From the NCBI RefSeq assembly GCF_029051725.1, contig NZ_JAACFU010000015.1:1-64000 (forward strand): a stretch of DNA of 64,000 bases, in the 5' to 3' direction. The DNA comes from Bradyrhizobium sp. CSS354. GTDB lineage: Bacteria; Pseudomonadota; Alphaproteobacteria; Rhizobiales; Xanthobacteraceae. Position numbers and translations under genes: made by a program. Shown in pieces: positions 1 through 7,017 of the stretch. Below the pieces are notes generated by a model. That model was not told where the DNA came from. It made no database searches and was given only the letters and a program-made list of their open reading frames with translations. How positions within the stretch are numbered: the first letter of the stretch is position 1; each line of letters starts with the position of its first letter.

Positions 1-822
1 GTTGTTGGCGACGACCGGCGGCGGCGCGGGAGGCGGGGTTGGCGGCGTCGTTGTCGGGCGCGACCCACCGGCCCCTGGAATGAACGAGAAATCCTCGGCC
101 AGTGAAGAGGAGATCCACGGCACCTGCTCGCCCCGGGAGGCGCGGGTGACGCCCATCTTGGTGCGGTTCAGCGTCTCCTCGGCCATCAGGTCGGGGACGC
201 GGATTTCCTTGAGGAGTTCCTGGACGAACAGGCTGTGCTCGCCGCCGGCGTCCGAGACCACCGAGGCCAGCGCCGCCGAATACATCACCAGCGTGCCGTT
301 CGGCGCGATGACGGGGGTGAGGCCGGCTGAGAAGCTGCGGAACCGGCGCTCGAACGGGTTGCGCCTGGAGGCATCGACCAGCGCGATTTTGACGCCGGCG
401 CCGCGGGTGTTGAGCTCGCCGAGCACGGTTTCGAGGCTGATGCCGTCGCGCCGCACGTCGGATTCGGTCCAGATCTGCGCATCGATCGGCAGCAAATAAC
501 TCTGCCGCGCGGACTGGATGCCGAAGCCGCTGAAGAACACCAGTGCCACCGACCCCGGCTTGATCTTGCCGTAGAGCTTGTCGAAGGCGCGGCGCATGCC
601 GTCGCCGGTCAGGTTCTCACCGGTTTCCACGGAAAAGCCGTCGCGCTTGAGCTCGTCGGCGACGTCGCGCGCGTCGTTGAGCGGTTCCTTCAGGGGAGCG
701 TCGGCGTCCGGATATTTGGCATTGCCGATCACCAGCGCAAAGCGATCGCCGGCCGCAAGTGACGGAGCGGTCGGGATGAGCGACACGAGCAAGGACAGAA
801 CGAAAAGCAGGCGAATTTTCAT
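1..822 (-). CDS. Secreted caspase-fold (peptidase C14) protein, predicted inactive; C-terminus outside the window
   Basis: Reading the minus strand from the ATG at 822 gives an open frame to the window edge (274 codons). Residues 1-24 form a signal peptide ending SLAA, so the protein is probably exported. The caspase p20 fold starts at GDRFALVIGN (26-34). The catalytic His motif, usually SGHG, reads SGFG with Phe at residue 100. The catalytic Cys motif, usually DACR, reads DASR with Ser at residue 152. Both dyad residues are therefore replaced. After about residue 250 the chain becomes a Pro/Thr-rich linker that runs off the edge, so a C-terminal domain may follow. The fold call is firm. Lack of protease activity is inferred from the two substitutions. 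Role unknown. Confidence 0.85.
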   Translation of the reverse strand, partial: MKIRLLFVLSLLVSLIPTAPSLAAGDRFALVIGNAKYPDADAPLKEPLNDARDVADELKRDGFSVETGENLTGDGMRRAFDKLYGKIKPGSVALVFFSGFGIQSARQSYLLPIDAQIWTESDVRRDGISLETVLGELNTRGAGVKIALVDASRRNPFERRFRSFSAGLTPVIAPNGTLVMYSAALASVVSDAGGEHSLFVQELLKEIRVPDLMAEETLNRTKMGVTRASRGEQVPWISSSLAEDFSFIPGAGGSRPTTTPPTPPPAPPPVVANN

Positions 823-1194
823 AATTAGCGCGATCCAGCCAAAAAGGCGCCGTTTCCAGCTTGCGCCGCGGCGACCTTAACTTACGCAATGTGCATTATC
901 AAACCGGGGAAGGGGGGCGTCAACCGCTTGCAGATTCGGCGCTATCGCGACAATTGACCGCGACGCATCGGCATGTGGCGGGGGGAATAAACGGGCGGTC
1001 ACGATTGCACGCGATGCATTCTGGTTGTCATTGCGTCTGCACGTTAGGGCAGCCATGGCGACAAGAATGTGATTGGTCTCACATTGCGGACGGGCCTTCT
1101 CCGCAACCTCCGGTGTTTGACCTTTGCGGTGGACGATGGCTTGGTGCGGTCGATCGCACTGAAGGTGCATCCACAAAAGAGCAAGATCAAAACC
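823..1194. other. Gene-free divergent promoter region
   Basis: This 372-base stretch separates the pseudo-caspase gene (leftward) from the MBL hydrolase gene (rightward). The only structure I can point to is an inverted repeat, TTGCGGA at 1084-1090 and TCCGCAA at 1100-1106, with a 9-base spacer. It could be an operator or a weak hairpin. Short reading frames here look like noise: no plausible ribosome binding sites and no recognisable domain. Confidence 0.4.
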
Positions 1195-2001
1195 ATGGGA
1201 AACGCCTACGAAATCTACGCCCTGCGCTATGCGACGATGTCGCCTCGCACCCCCAATATGAACTTCCTAGCGCCCGACCCGCATGACAGCGCGGCGCAGG
1301 ACCTCGACTATTTCGTCTGGCTGATCCGCGGCAACGGCCGCGACATCCTGGTTGATACCGGCTTCAATGCCGAGGAGGCGGGCTTGCGCGCGCGCAAGCT
1401 GACGCTCAATCCGGTCGACGCGCTGGAGCGCTTTGGTGTGGCGGCAGCGAGCATTCGCGACATCATCGTGACGCATCTGCACTACGACCATGCCGGCAAT
1501 CTCGACCGCTTCGCGAACGCGCGCTTTCATCTCCAGGAGCGCGAGATGGCCTACGCGACGGGGCGCTGCATGTGCAACGGACTGCTGCGACATCCGTTCT
1601 CGGTCGAGCACGTCACCCAGATGGTCCGCCATGTCTATGGCGAGCGCGTCACTTTCTATTCAGGGGACGGCGAGATCGCGCCCGGCGTCACCGTGCACCG
1701 CGTCGGCGGCCATTCGGACGGCCTGCAGGTGGTGAGGGTCGAGACGGCGCGCGGGCCCGTGGTGCTGGCGTCCGACGCCGCGCATTATTACGCCAATCTC
1801 CAGCGGAGGAGCCCGTTCCCGATCGTCTACAATGTCGGCGACATGGCGGTCGGCTGGGAGACGATCGAGCGTCTCGCCGGCCATGCTGACCGGTTCATTC
1901 CCGGCCACGATCCGATCGTGACGGAAATCTATCCGCGCGCCAGCGACGAGGGCGATGTCTGGGCGCTGCATTTGCCGCCATCGCGGTCATTTGCCAAGTG
2001 A
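1195..2001 (+). CDS. MBL-fold hydrolase, N-acyl-homoserine-lactonase-like family
   Basis: 268-residue metallo-beta-lactamase-fold protein. The dinuclear metal motif THLHYDH lies at residues 93-99 (H94, H96, D98, H99). Downstream ligands are visible in GGHSDG, ASDAAHYY and PGHD, so the full ligand set is present. The arrangement, including the Asp-Ala-Ala-His-Tyr-Tyr stretch, resembles AttM/AiiB-type lactonases. The substrate cannot be read from sequence and no luxI or luxR gene is in the window, so other lactones or esters are possible. The ATG at 1195 is preferred because homology to the family begins there; an in-frame ATG at 1069 would add 42 atypical residues. It ends tail to tail with the MarR gene, with no bases between the stops. 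Confidence 0.85.
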   Translation: MGNAYEIYALRYATMSPRTPNMNFLAPDPHDSAAQDLDYFVWLIRGNGRDILVDTGFNAEEAGLRARKLTLNPVDALERFGVAAASIRDIIVTHLHYDHAGNLDRFANARFHLQEREMAYATGRCMCNGLLRHPFSVEHVTQMVRHVYGERVTFYSGDGEIAPGVTVHRVGGHSDGLQVVRVETARGPVVLASDAAHYYANLQRRSPFPIVYNVGDMAVGWETIERLAGHADRFIPGHDPIVTEIYPRASDEGDVWALHLPPSRSFAK

Positions 2002-2544
2002 TCAATACGCCTGCTTGGCGTCGGCCTCTTCGCTGGTCTGGATCAGGTCGAGGCTCTGTTCGATCTTGCCGAGCAGCGTCGATAGCTGTTTGCGCTGCTG
2101 CGCGGAGAGGCAGGCGAGGATCTCGTCTTCCCGTCGCAGCAATTGCGGAAACAGCTCCTCGTAGAGCGTGCGGCCTTTCCTTGTCAGTCGCAGGCGGAAT
2201 TCGCGGCGGTCGGCTTCGTTCTCGACGCGCTCGATCAAACCCTGTTGCAGCAGCATGGTCACCGCGCGGCTGATGGTGGATTTGTGCGTGCGGGTGCATT
2301 GCGCGACGTACTGTGCGCTGCAGGCATCGTTGCGGAAGCCGAGCGTCGCGATCACGCGCCAGGCCGGGATGTCGAGGCCGTGACGTTCCTGATATTCGAC
2401 CGAAAGCGCGGCGCTGACTTCCGCGGCGAGCCGGTTGAGGCGGAACGGCACGAACCTGAACAGGTCCAGCCGTGTTTTTGGCCGCGCTGAGGCCTCATCG
2501 GCCTCGCGTGTCTTCAGCGCGATGTCGCTGGATGTCCTCGCCAA
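2002..2544 (-). CDS. MarR-family transcriptional regulator
   Basis: 180-residue winged-helix regulator. The winged helix-turn-helix spans roughly residues 55-125, with the recognition-helix region THKSTISRAVTMLLQQGLIE and the wing in the following EADRREFRLRLT. It is transcribed divergently from the FAD hydroxylase gene, with a 109-base gap that holds a palindrome centred at 2602/2603. MarR proteins of aromatic-degradation loci typically repress the neighbouring catabolic operon until an aromatic acid or CoA-thioester binds. By position this one probably controls the hydroxylase-DUF2783-MBL-hmgA-fahA unit and itself. The ligand is unknown. Confidence 0.88.
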   Translation of the reverse strand: MARTSSDIALKTREADEASARPKTRLDLFRFVPFRLNRLAAEVSAALSVEYQERHGLDIPAWRVIATLGFRNDACSAQYVAQCTRTHKSTISRAVTMLLQQGLIERVENEADRREFRLRLTRKGRTLYEELFPQLLRREDEILACLSAQQRKQLSTLLGKIEQSLDLIQTSEEADAKQAY

Positions 2545-2591
2545 GGAGAGCGCTCCGAATTCCAGTTGACGGCCGGCCGGCTCCGGTCCAA

Positions 2592-2613
2592 AATAGTTGC
2601 ACGTGAGACTATT
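2592..2613. promoter_or_regulatory. Palindromic operator candidate between marR and the hydroxylase operon
   Basis: A symmetric 22-base site reads AATAGT-N2-CACGTG-N2-ACTATT. The outer hexamers are exact inverted complements and the central CACGTG is itself palindromic on the same dyad axis. Size and location match a MarR dimer site in a divergent promoter, about 40 bases upstream of the hydroxylase start. Binding is inferred. Confidence 0.55.
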
Positions 2614-2653
2614 AGCAGATCAGGCCTCTCCTGACCAGAGCCGAGGTTAGCGC

Positions 2654-4282
2654 ATGGCGAAGGCCAATACGCATCAGGCCAAAACCCAGTTCGGCTATCG
2701 CCGCCACCCCGATCAGGATCGTCCCGGCCAGAGCGCGGCCGAGCATCCCGTGGTGGTCGTCGGCGCGGGCCCGGTCGGGCTATCGCTTGCGATCGACCTT
2801 GCCCAGCGCGGCCAGCGCGTCGTCCTTCTGGATGACGCCGACCGCATCGGAGAGGGCTCCCGCGCGATCTGCTTCTCGAAACGCTCGCTGGAATATTGGG
2901 ACAGGCTCGGCGTCGGCGACCGCATGGTCGACAAGGGCGTGGTCTGGAGCGTCGGCCGCATCTTCCACGGCGAGCAGCAGCTCTACCAGTTCAATCTGCT
3001 GCCGGACGACGGTCACAAGCGGCCGGCCTTCATCAATCTCCAGCAATACTACGCCGAAGCCTATCTGGTCGACCGCATCAGCGAGCTGTCCGAGATCAAC
3101 CTGCGTTGGCGCAACAAGGTGACGGCGCTGGAGAGCCGCAACGATTCCGTCGCGCTGACGATCGAGACGCCGGAGGGCGCCTATCGCCTGCACGCGCAAT
3201 ATGTCGTCGCCTGCGACGGCGCGCGCTCGTCGCTACGGCAGATGGTGGGCGCCGATTTCGCGGGACAGGTGTTCGAGGACCAGTTCCTGATCGCCGACGT
3301 CAAGATGACCGCGGAATTCCCGACCGAACGCTGGTTCTGGTTCGATCCGCCGTTTCATGCGGGACGTTCGGCGTTGTTGCACCGACAGCCCGACGACGTC
3401 TGGCGCATCGACCTCCAGCTCAATCGCTATGCAGATCCCGTCGTCGAGAAGAAGCCCGAGAACGTGCGGCCGCGGATTGCGCGCATGCTCGGCCACGACG
3501 AGTTCGAGTTCGAGTGGATCTCGCTCTACAAATTCCAGTGCCGGCGGATGGACCGCTTCGTCCATGGCCGCGTGATCTTTGCAGGCGATTCCGCGCACCA
3601 GGTCTCGCCCTTCGGCGCGCGCGGCGCCAATTCGGGACTCGAGGACGCCGAGAACCTCTCCTGGAAGCTCGACCGCGTGCTGCGCGGCGCCTCACCCGCG
3701 AGCCTGCTCGAGAGCTATCATGTCGAGCGCAGTGGGGCGGCCGACGAGAACATCCGCGAATCCACCCGCTCGACCGATTTCATGGCGCCGAACTCGCATC
3801 AGGAAGCGCGGCTGCGGAAGGCGGTGCTGTCGCTGGCGAAGGAAACGGAGTTCGGCAAGCGCATGGTCAATGGCGGGCGGCTCTCGGTGCCGTGCAGCTA
3901 TGACTCGCCGCTGTCATCGCCCGATGCGGATGCGTGGCGCGCTGGCCCGCTCCCGGGTTGTTCGATGCTCGATGCCCCCGTTACGATGCGCGCGGGCGAG
4001 CAAAGCTATTTGACGGATGCGTTCCGGCAGGGCGGAACGGATTTCACGTTGCTGTCGTTCAGCAATGGCGCGGCGATCGATGCGCCCGTTGGTGTGAAGG
4101 ACATCTGCATCGGCGGTGAGGACGGGCTCGCAGATCCGGCGGGGCTCACCGCAAAGCGATATGATGCGGAACCAGGCTCAGCCTACCTGCTAAGGCCGGA
4201 CGGCTATGTCGCGGCGCGCTTTCGCCAGCCGACGCGTGCCGGCGTCGCGGCAGCGCTGTCGCGGGCCCAAGGATTGAATTGA
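2654..4282 (+). CDS. FAD-dependent aromatic hydroxylase, MhpA/TfdB-like
   Basis: 542-residue class A flavoprotein monooxygenase, expected to use NAD(P)H and O2 to hydroxylate a phenolic ring. The FAD-binding GAGPVG lies at residues 37-42, the CDGARS motif at 187-192, and the second FAD motif GDSAHQVSPFGARG at 311-324. A thioredoxin-like C-terminal domain follows, as in phenol hydroxylases. Closest recognisable relatives are 3-(3-hydroxyphenyl)propionate hydroxylases. It leads the run DUF2783, MBL, hmgA, fahA, so a role in feeding a hydroxyphenylacetate-type compound into homogentisate is plausible but unproven. The N-terminal 30 residues are polar and precede the fold. Confidence 0.85.
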   Translation: MAKANTHQAKTQFGYRRHPDQDRPGQSAAEHPVVVVGAGPVGLSLAIDLAQRGQRVVLLDDADRIGEGSRAICFSKRSLEYWDRLGVGDRMVDKGVVWSVGRIFHGEQQLYQFNLLPDDGHKRPAFINLQQYYAEAYLVDRISELSEINLRWRNKVTALESRNDSVALTIETPEGAYRLHAQYVVACDGARSSLRQMVGADFAGQVFEDQFLIADVKMTAEFPTERWFWFDPPFHAGRSALLHRQPDDVWRIDLQLNRYADPVVEKKPENVRPRIARMLGHDEFEFEWISLYKFQCRRMDRFVHGRVIFAGDSAHQVSPFGARGANSGLEDAENLSWKLDRVLRGASPASLLESYHVERSGAADENIRESTRSTDFMAPNSHQEARLRKAVLSLAKETEFGKRMVNGGRLSVPCSYDSPLSSPDADAWRAGPLPGCSMLDAPVTMRAGEQSYLTDAFRQGGTDFTLLSFSNGAAIDAPVGVKDICIGGEDGLADPAGLTAKRYDAEPGSAYLLRPDGYVAARFRQPTRAGVAAALSRAQGLN

Positions 4283-4290
4283 GGATTCGC

Positions 4291-4515
4291 ATGCCGCTCT
4301 CGACCAGCTCCAACTTCGCGCGACCCGACGACGCCTTTCGCGCCATCATGGAGGCGCATCGTGGCTTCACCGACGAGCAGAGCGCCGATTTCGACGCGGC
4401 GCTGGTGCTGATCCTCGCCAACCATATCGGCGATATCGACGTGCTGCGGGAGGCGATCCTCCTCGCCAGGCGGCGCATGATCGACGGCCAGCAGCAACAG
4501 CAACAACAGCAATAA
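4291..4515 (+). CDS. DUF2783 small protein with C-terminal glutamine run
   Basis: 74-residue protein of the DUF2783 family, which has no known biochemical role and tends to sit beside flavin-dependent aromatic hydroxylases. The ATG at 4291 is chosen because GAGG lies six bases upstream; a TTG at 4279 overlaps the hydroxylase stop and is the alternative. The body is helical and acidic, and the chain ends in eight consecutive Gln encoded by mixed CAG/CAA codons. It sits between hydroxylase and MBL genes with tight spacing, so co-transcription is very likely. A small accessory subunit for the hydroxylase is one reading, not shown by the sequence. Confidence 0.75.
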   Translation: MPLSTSSNFARPDDAFRAIMEAHRGFTDEQSADFDAALVLILANHIGDIDVLREAILLARRRMIDGQQQQQQQQ

Positions 4516-4534
4516 TGTCCAAAGGAACGAACTG

Positions 4535-5491
4535 ATGGCGAAGAATTTCGCATCCACCGGCGACCTCTCCGAGAAGAAGATCACCTTCTCCGAGATCGGC
4601 ACCGATCTCTACGCCTTCACCGCGGAGGGGGATCCGAACACCGCGATCATTGTCGGCGACGACGGTTGCCTCGTGTTCGACGCGCAATCGACGCCGGCGA
4701 TGGCCAACAAGGTGATCGAGCGCGTCCGTACCGTCACGGATAAGCCGATCAAATATGTCGTGCTGTCGCATTATCACGCCGTGCGCGTGCTCGGTGCCTC
4801 CGCCTACAAGGCGCAGGGCATCGTCGCCTCGCAGGAGACCTATCGCCTGATCGAGGAGCGTGGCCAGCAGGATTGGGATTCCGAATATGGCCGCTTCCCG
4901 CGCCTGTTTCAGGACGCATCGAGCATTCCCGGCCTGACCTGGCCGACGCTGACTTTCGAAGGCGAAATGTCGATCTATCTCGGCAAGCGCGAGGTGCGCC
5001 TGATGCAGCTCGGCGCCGGCCACACCTCCGGCGACATCGTCGCCTGGGTGCCTGATGCCGAGGTGATGTTCTCCGGTGACCTGATCGAATACCACTCGGC
5101 CTGCTATTGCGGCGATGCGCACTTGCGCGAATGGCCGCTGACGCTGAACGAAATCCGCAACTTCAATCCTAAGGCGATTGCGCCGGGCCGCGGCGATGCG
5201 TTGAAGGGTGTCGCCACGGTGCGCGAAGCCATCGCGATGACGCGCGACTTCGTCACCTCGCTCTACGGCGCCGCCGAAATCTCGGTCGCCAAGGGCCGCA
5301 CGCTGAAGGAATCGATGGCCGCGACGCGCGAGGTGATGGATCCGAAATTTTCGAGCTTCGCCATCTACGAGCACTGTCTGCCGTTCAACGTGTCGCGCGC
5401 CTATGACGAGGCGTCGGGGATCGACGACCCCGTGATCTGGACCGACAAGCGCGACCAGGAGATGTGGGCCGCCCTGCAAGGAGGAGGATAG
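4535..5491 (+). CDS. MBL-fold protein with incomplete metal site, homogentisate operon
   Basis: 318-residue metallo-beta-lactamase-fold protein. The normal HxHxDH motif reads HYHAVR at residues 79-84: both His of site 1 remain, but the Asp is Val83 and the following His is Arg84. GHTSGD (H163) and SGDL (D182) are kept, while the final ligand in APGRG is Arg219 instead of His. It therefore lacks most of metal site 2 and one site 1 ligand, so mononuclear, altered or no catalysis is likely. The gene lies 19 bases after DUF2783 and two bases before the hmgA start, which places it in the same transcript. Substrate unknown. Confidence 0.8.
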   Translation: MAKNFASTGDLSEKKITFSEIGTDLYAFTAEGDPNTAIIVGDDGCLVFDAQSTPAMANKVIERVRTVTDKPIKYVVLSHYHAVRVLGASAYKAQGIVASQETYRLIEERGQQDWDSEYGRFPRLFQDASSIPGLTWPTLTFEGEMSIYLGKREVRLMQLGAGHTSGDIVAWVPDAEVMFSGDLIEYHSACYCGDAHLREWPLTLNEIRNFNPKAIAPGRGDALKGVATVREAIAMTRDFVTSLYGAAEISVAKGRTLKESMAATREVMDPKFSSFAIYEHCLPFNVSRAYDEASGIDDPVIWTDKRDQEMWAALQGGG

Positions 5492-5493
5492 AA

Positions 5494-6840
5494 ATGAACA
5501 TCAATACCTCGCCCGATCAGATCATTCGCAGCTCTGCCCAGGTCACGCCGGGCTACATGTCGGGCTTCGGCAACAGCTTTGAGACCGAAGCGCTCCCCGG
5601 CGCGCTGCCGATCGGGCGCAACTCGCCGCAGCGCTGTGCCTACGGCCTCTATGCCGAGCAGCTTTCCGGCTCGCCCTTCACGGCGCCGCGCGGCAGCAAT
5701 GAGCGCTCATGGCTCTATCGCATTCGCCCGTCGGTGAAACATTCGGGTCGTTTCGAGAAGGCCGACGGCGGCCTGTGGCGTTCGGCGCCGTGCCATGAAA
5801 ACGATCTGCCGATCGCGCAATTGCGCTGGGATCCGGCGCCGATCCCGAAGGAGGACATGACTTTCCTTCAGGGCGTGCAGACCATGACCACCGCCGGTGA
5901 CGTCAACACCCAGGCCGGCATGGCCGCGCATGTTTATCTCATCACCAAGTCGATGGTGGACCAGCACTTCTACAATGCCGACGGCGAACTGATGTTCGTG
6001 CTGCAGCAGGGCAATCTTCGCATCGTCACCGAGTTCGGTCGGATCGACGCCGAGCCCGGCGAGATCGTGGTGATCCCGCGTGGCGTCAAGTTCCGGGTGG
6101 AGATTCCGAGCGGACCGGCGCGCGGCTATCTCTGCGAAAACTACGGCGGCGCCTTCACGCTCCCGGAGCGCGGGCCGATCGGCGCCAATTGCCTCGCCAA
6201 TGCCCGCGACTTCCTGACGCCGGTCGCGCACTACGAGGACAAGGACACGCCGACCGAGTTGTTCGTGAAATGGGGTGGATCGTTGTTCAAGACGCAGTTG
6301 TCCCACTCGCCTATCGACGTCGTCGCCTGGCACGGCAATTATGCGCCGTACAAATATGATCTGCGGAGCTTCTCGCCGGTCGGTGCGATCGGCTTCGATC
6401 ATCCCGATCCCTCGATCTTCACCGTGCTGACCTCGCCGTCGGAGACCCCGGGCACGGCGAATATCGATTTCGTGATCTTCCCAGAGCGTTGGATGGTCGC
6501 CGACAATACCTTCCGCCCGCCGTGGTATCACCTGAACATCATGAGCGAGTTCATGGGCCTGATCTACGGCGTCTACGACGCCAAGCCGCAAGGCTTCGTG
6601 CCGGGCGGCATGAGCCTGCACAATTGCATGCTGCCGCACGGCCCCGATCGAGATGCCTTCGAGCATGCCAGCAACGGCGAGCTGAAGCCGGTCAAGCTGA
6701 CCGGCACCATGGCCTTCATGTTCGAGACCCGCTACGCGCAGCGCGTCACCGCGCACGCCGCGAATTCCGCGACGTTGCAGGACGACTACGCGGATTGCTG
6801 GAAGGGCCTGGAAAAGCGGTTCGACCCGAGCAAGCCGTAG
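5494..6840 (+). CDS. hmgA: Homogentisate 1,2-dioxygenase
   Basis: 448-residue iron(II) dioxygenase that cleaves homogentisate to maleylacetoacetate in tyrosine and phenylalanine breakdown. Family hallmarks are visible throughout: YMSGFGN near the N-terminus, PERWMVADNTFRPPWYH, the metal-site His and Glu of WYHLNIMSEFMG, and the third ligand region MLPHGPD. Length matches the family. The ATG at 5494 follows a strong GGAGGAGG ribosome site; an ATG at 5464 inside the previous gene would add ten non-homologous residues. The gene begins two bases after the MBL stop, so translation is probably coupled. The next pathway enzyme, maleylacetoacetate isomerase, is absent locally. Confidence 0.97.
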   Translation: MNINTSPDQIIRSSAQVTPGYMSGFGNSFETEALPGALPIGRNSPQRCAYGLYAEQLSGSPFTAPRGSNERSWLYRIRPSVKHSGRFEKADGGLWRSAPCHENDLPIAQLRWDPAPIPKEDMTFLQGVQTMTTAGDVNTQAGMAAHVYLITKSMVDQHFYNADGELMFVLQQGNLRIVTEFGRIDAEPGEIVVIPRGVKFRVEIPSGPARGYLCENYGGAFTLPERGPIGANCLANARDFLTPVAHYEDKDTPTELFVKWGGSLFKTQLSHSPIDVVAWHGNYAPYKYDLRSFSPVGAIGFDHPDPSIFTVLTSPSETPGTANIDFVIFPERWMVADNTFRPPWYHLNIMSEFMGLIYGVYDAKPQGFVPGGMSLHNCMLPHGPDRDAFEHASNGELKPVKLTGTMAFMFETRYAQRVTAHAANSATLQDDYADCWKGLEKRFDPSKP

Positions 6841-6847
6841 CGTTCTG

Positions 6848-6999
6848 CCCCTCTCCCCTTGTGGGAGAGGGTGGCTCGCCGCGAAGCGGCGAGACGGGTG
6901 AGGGGTTCTCTCTCCCCACATGAGCCTCTTGCAGTATCAATTGTCGATACAACCCCTCATCCGGCGCTTCGCGCCACCTTCTCCCACAAGGGGAGAAGG
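6848..6999. repeat. RIME-like palindromic repeat, copy A1
   Basis: The element opens with CCCTCTCCCCTTGTGGGAGA and closes with its near-complement ending GGGGAGAAGG. Inside are two smaller palindromes around CTCGCCGC/GCGGCGAG and GGCGCTTCGCGCC. Two related copies lie at 27807-27950 and 31325-31474. The layout of two large palindromes resembles the rhizobial intergenic mosaic elements described in Rhizobiaceae. It separates hmgA from fahA and ends just before the fahA ribosome site. Confidence 0.8.
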
Positions 7000-7017
7000 A
7001 AAAAGGACCGTCGAAAA

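Noticed and set aside
1195..2001. Quorum-quenching locus
   Set aside because: The hydrolase resembles AHL lactonases but no luxI or luxR is in the window, and other lactones are equally possible.
6859..7017. Longer N-terminus for FahA beginning in the repeat
   Set aside because: The added residues are encoded by the palindromic element and do not match the family, while GTG 7018 has AAGGA upstream.
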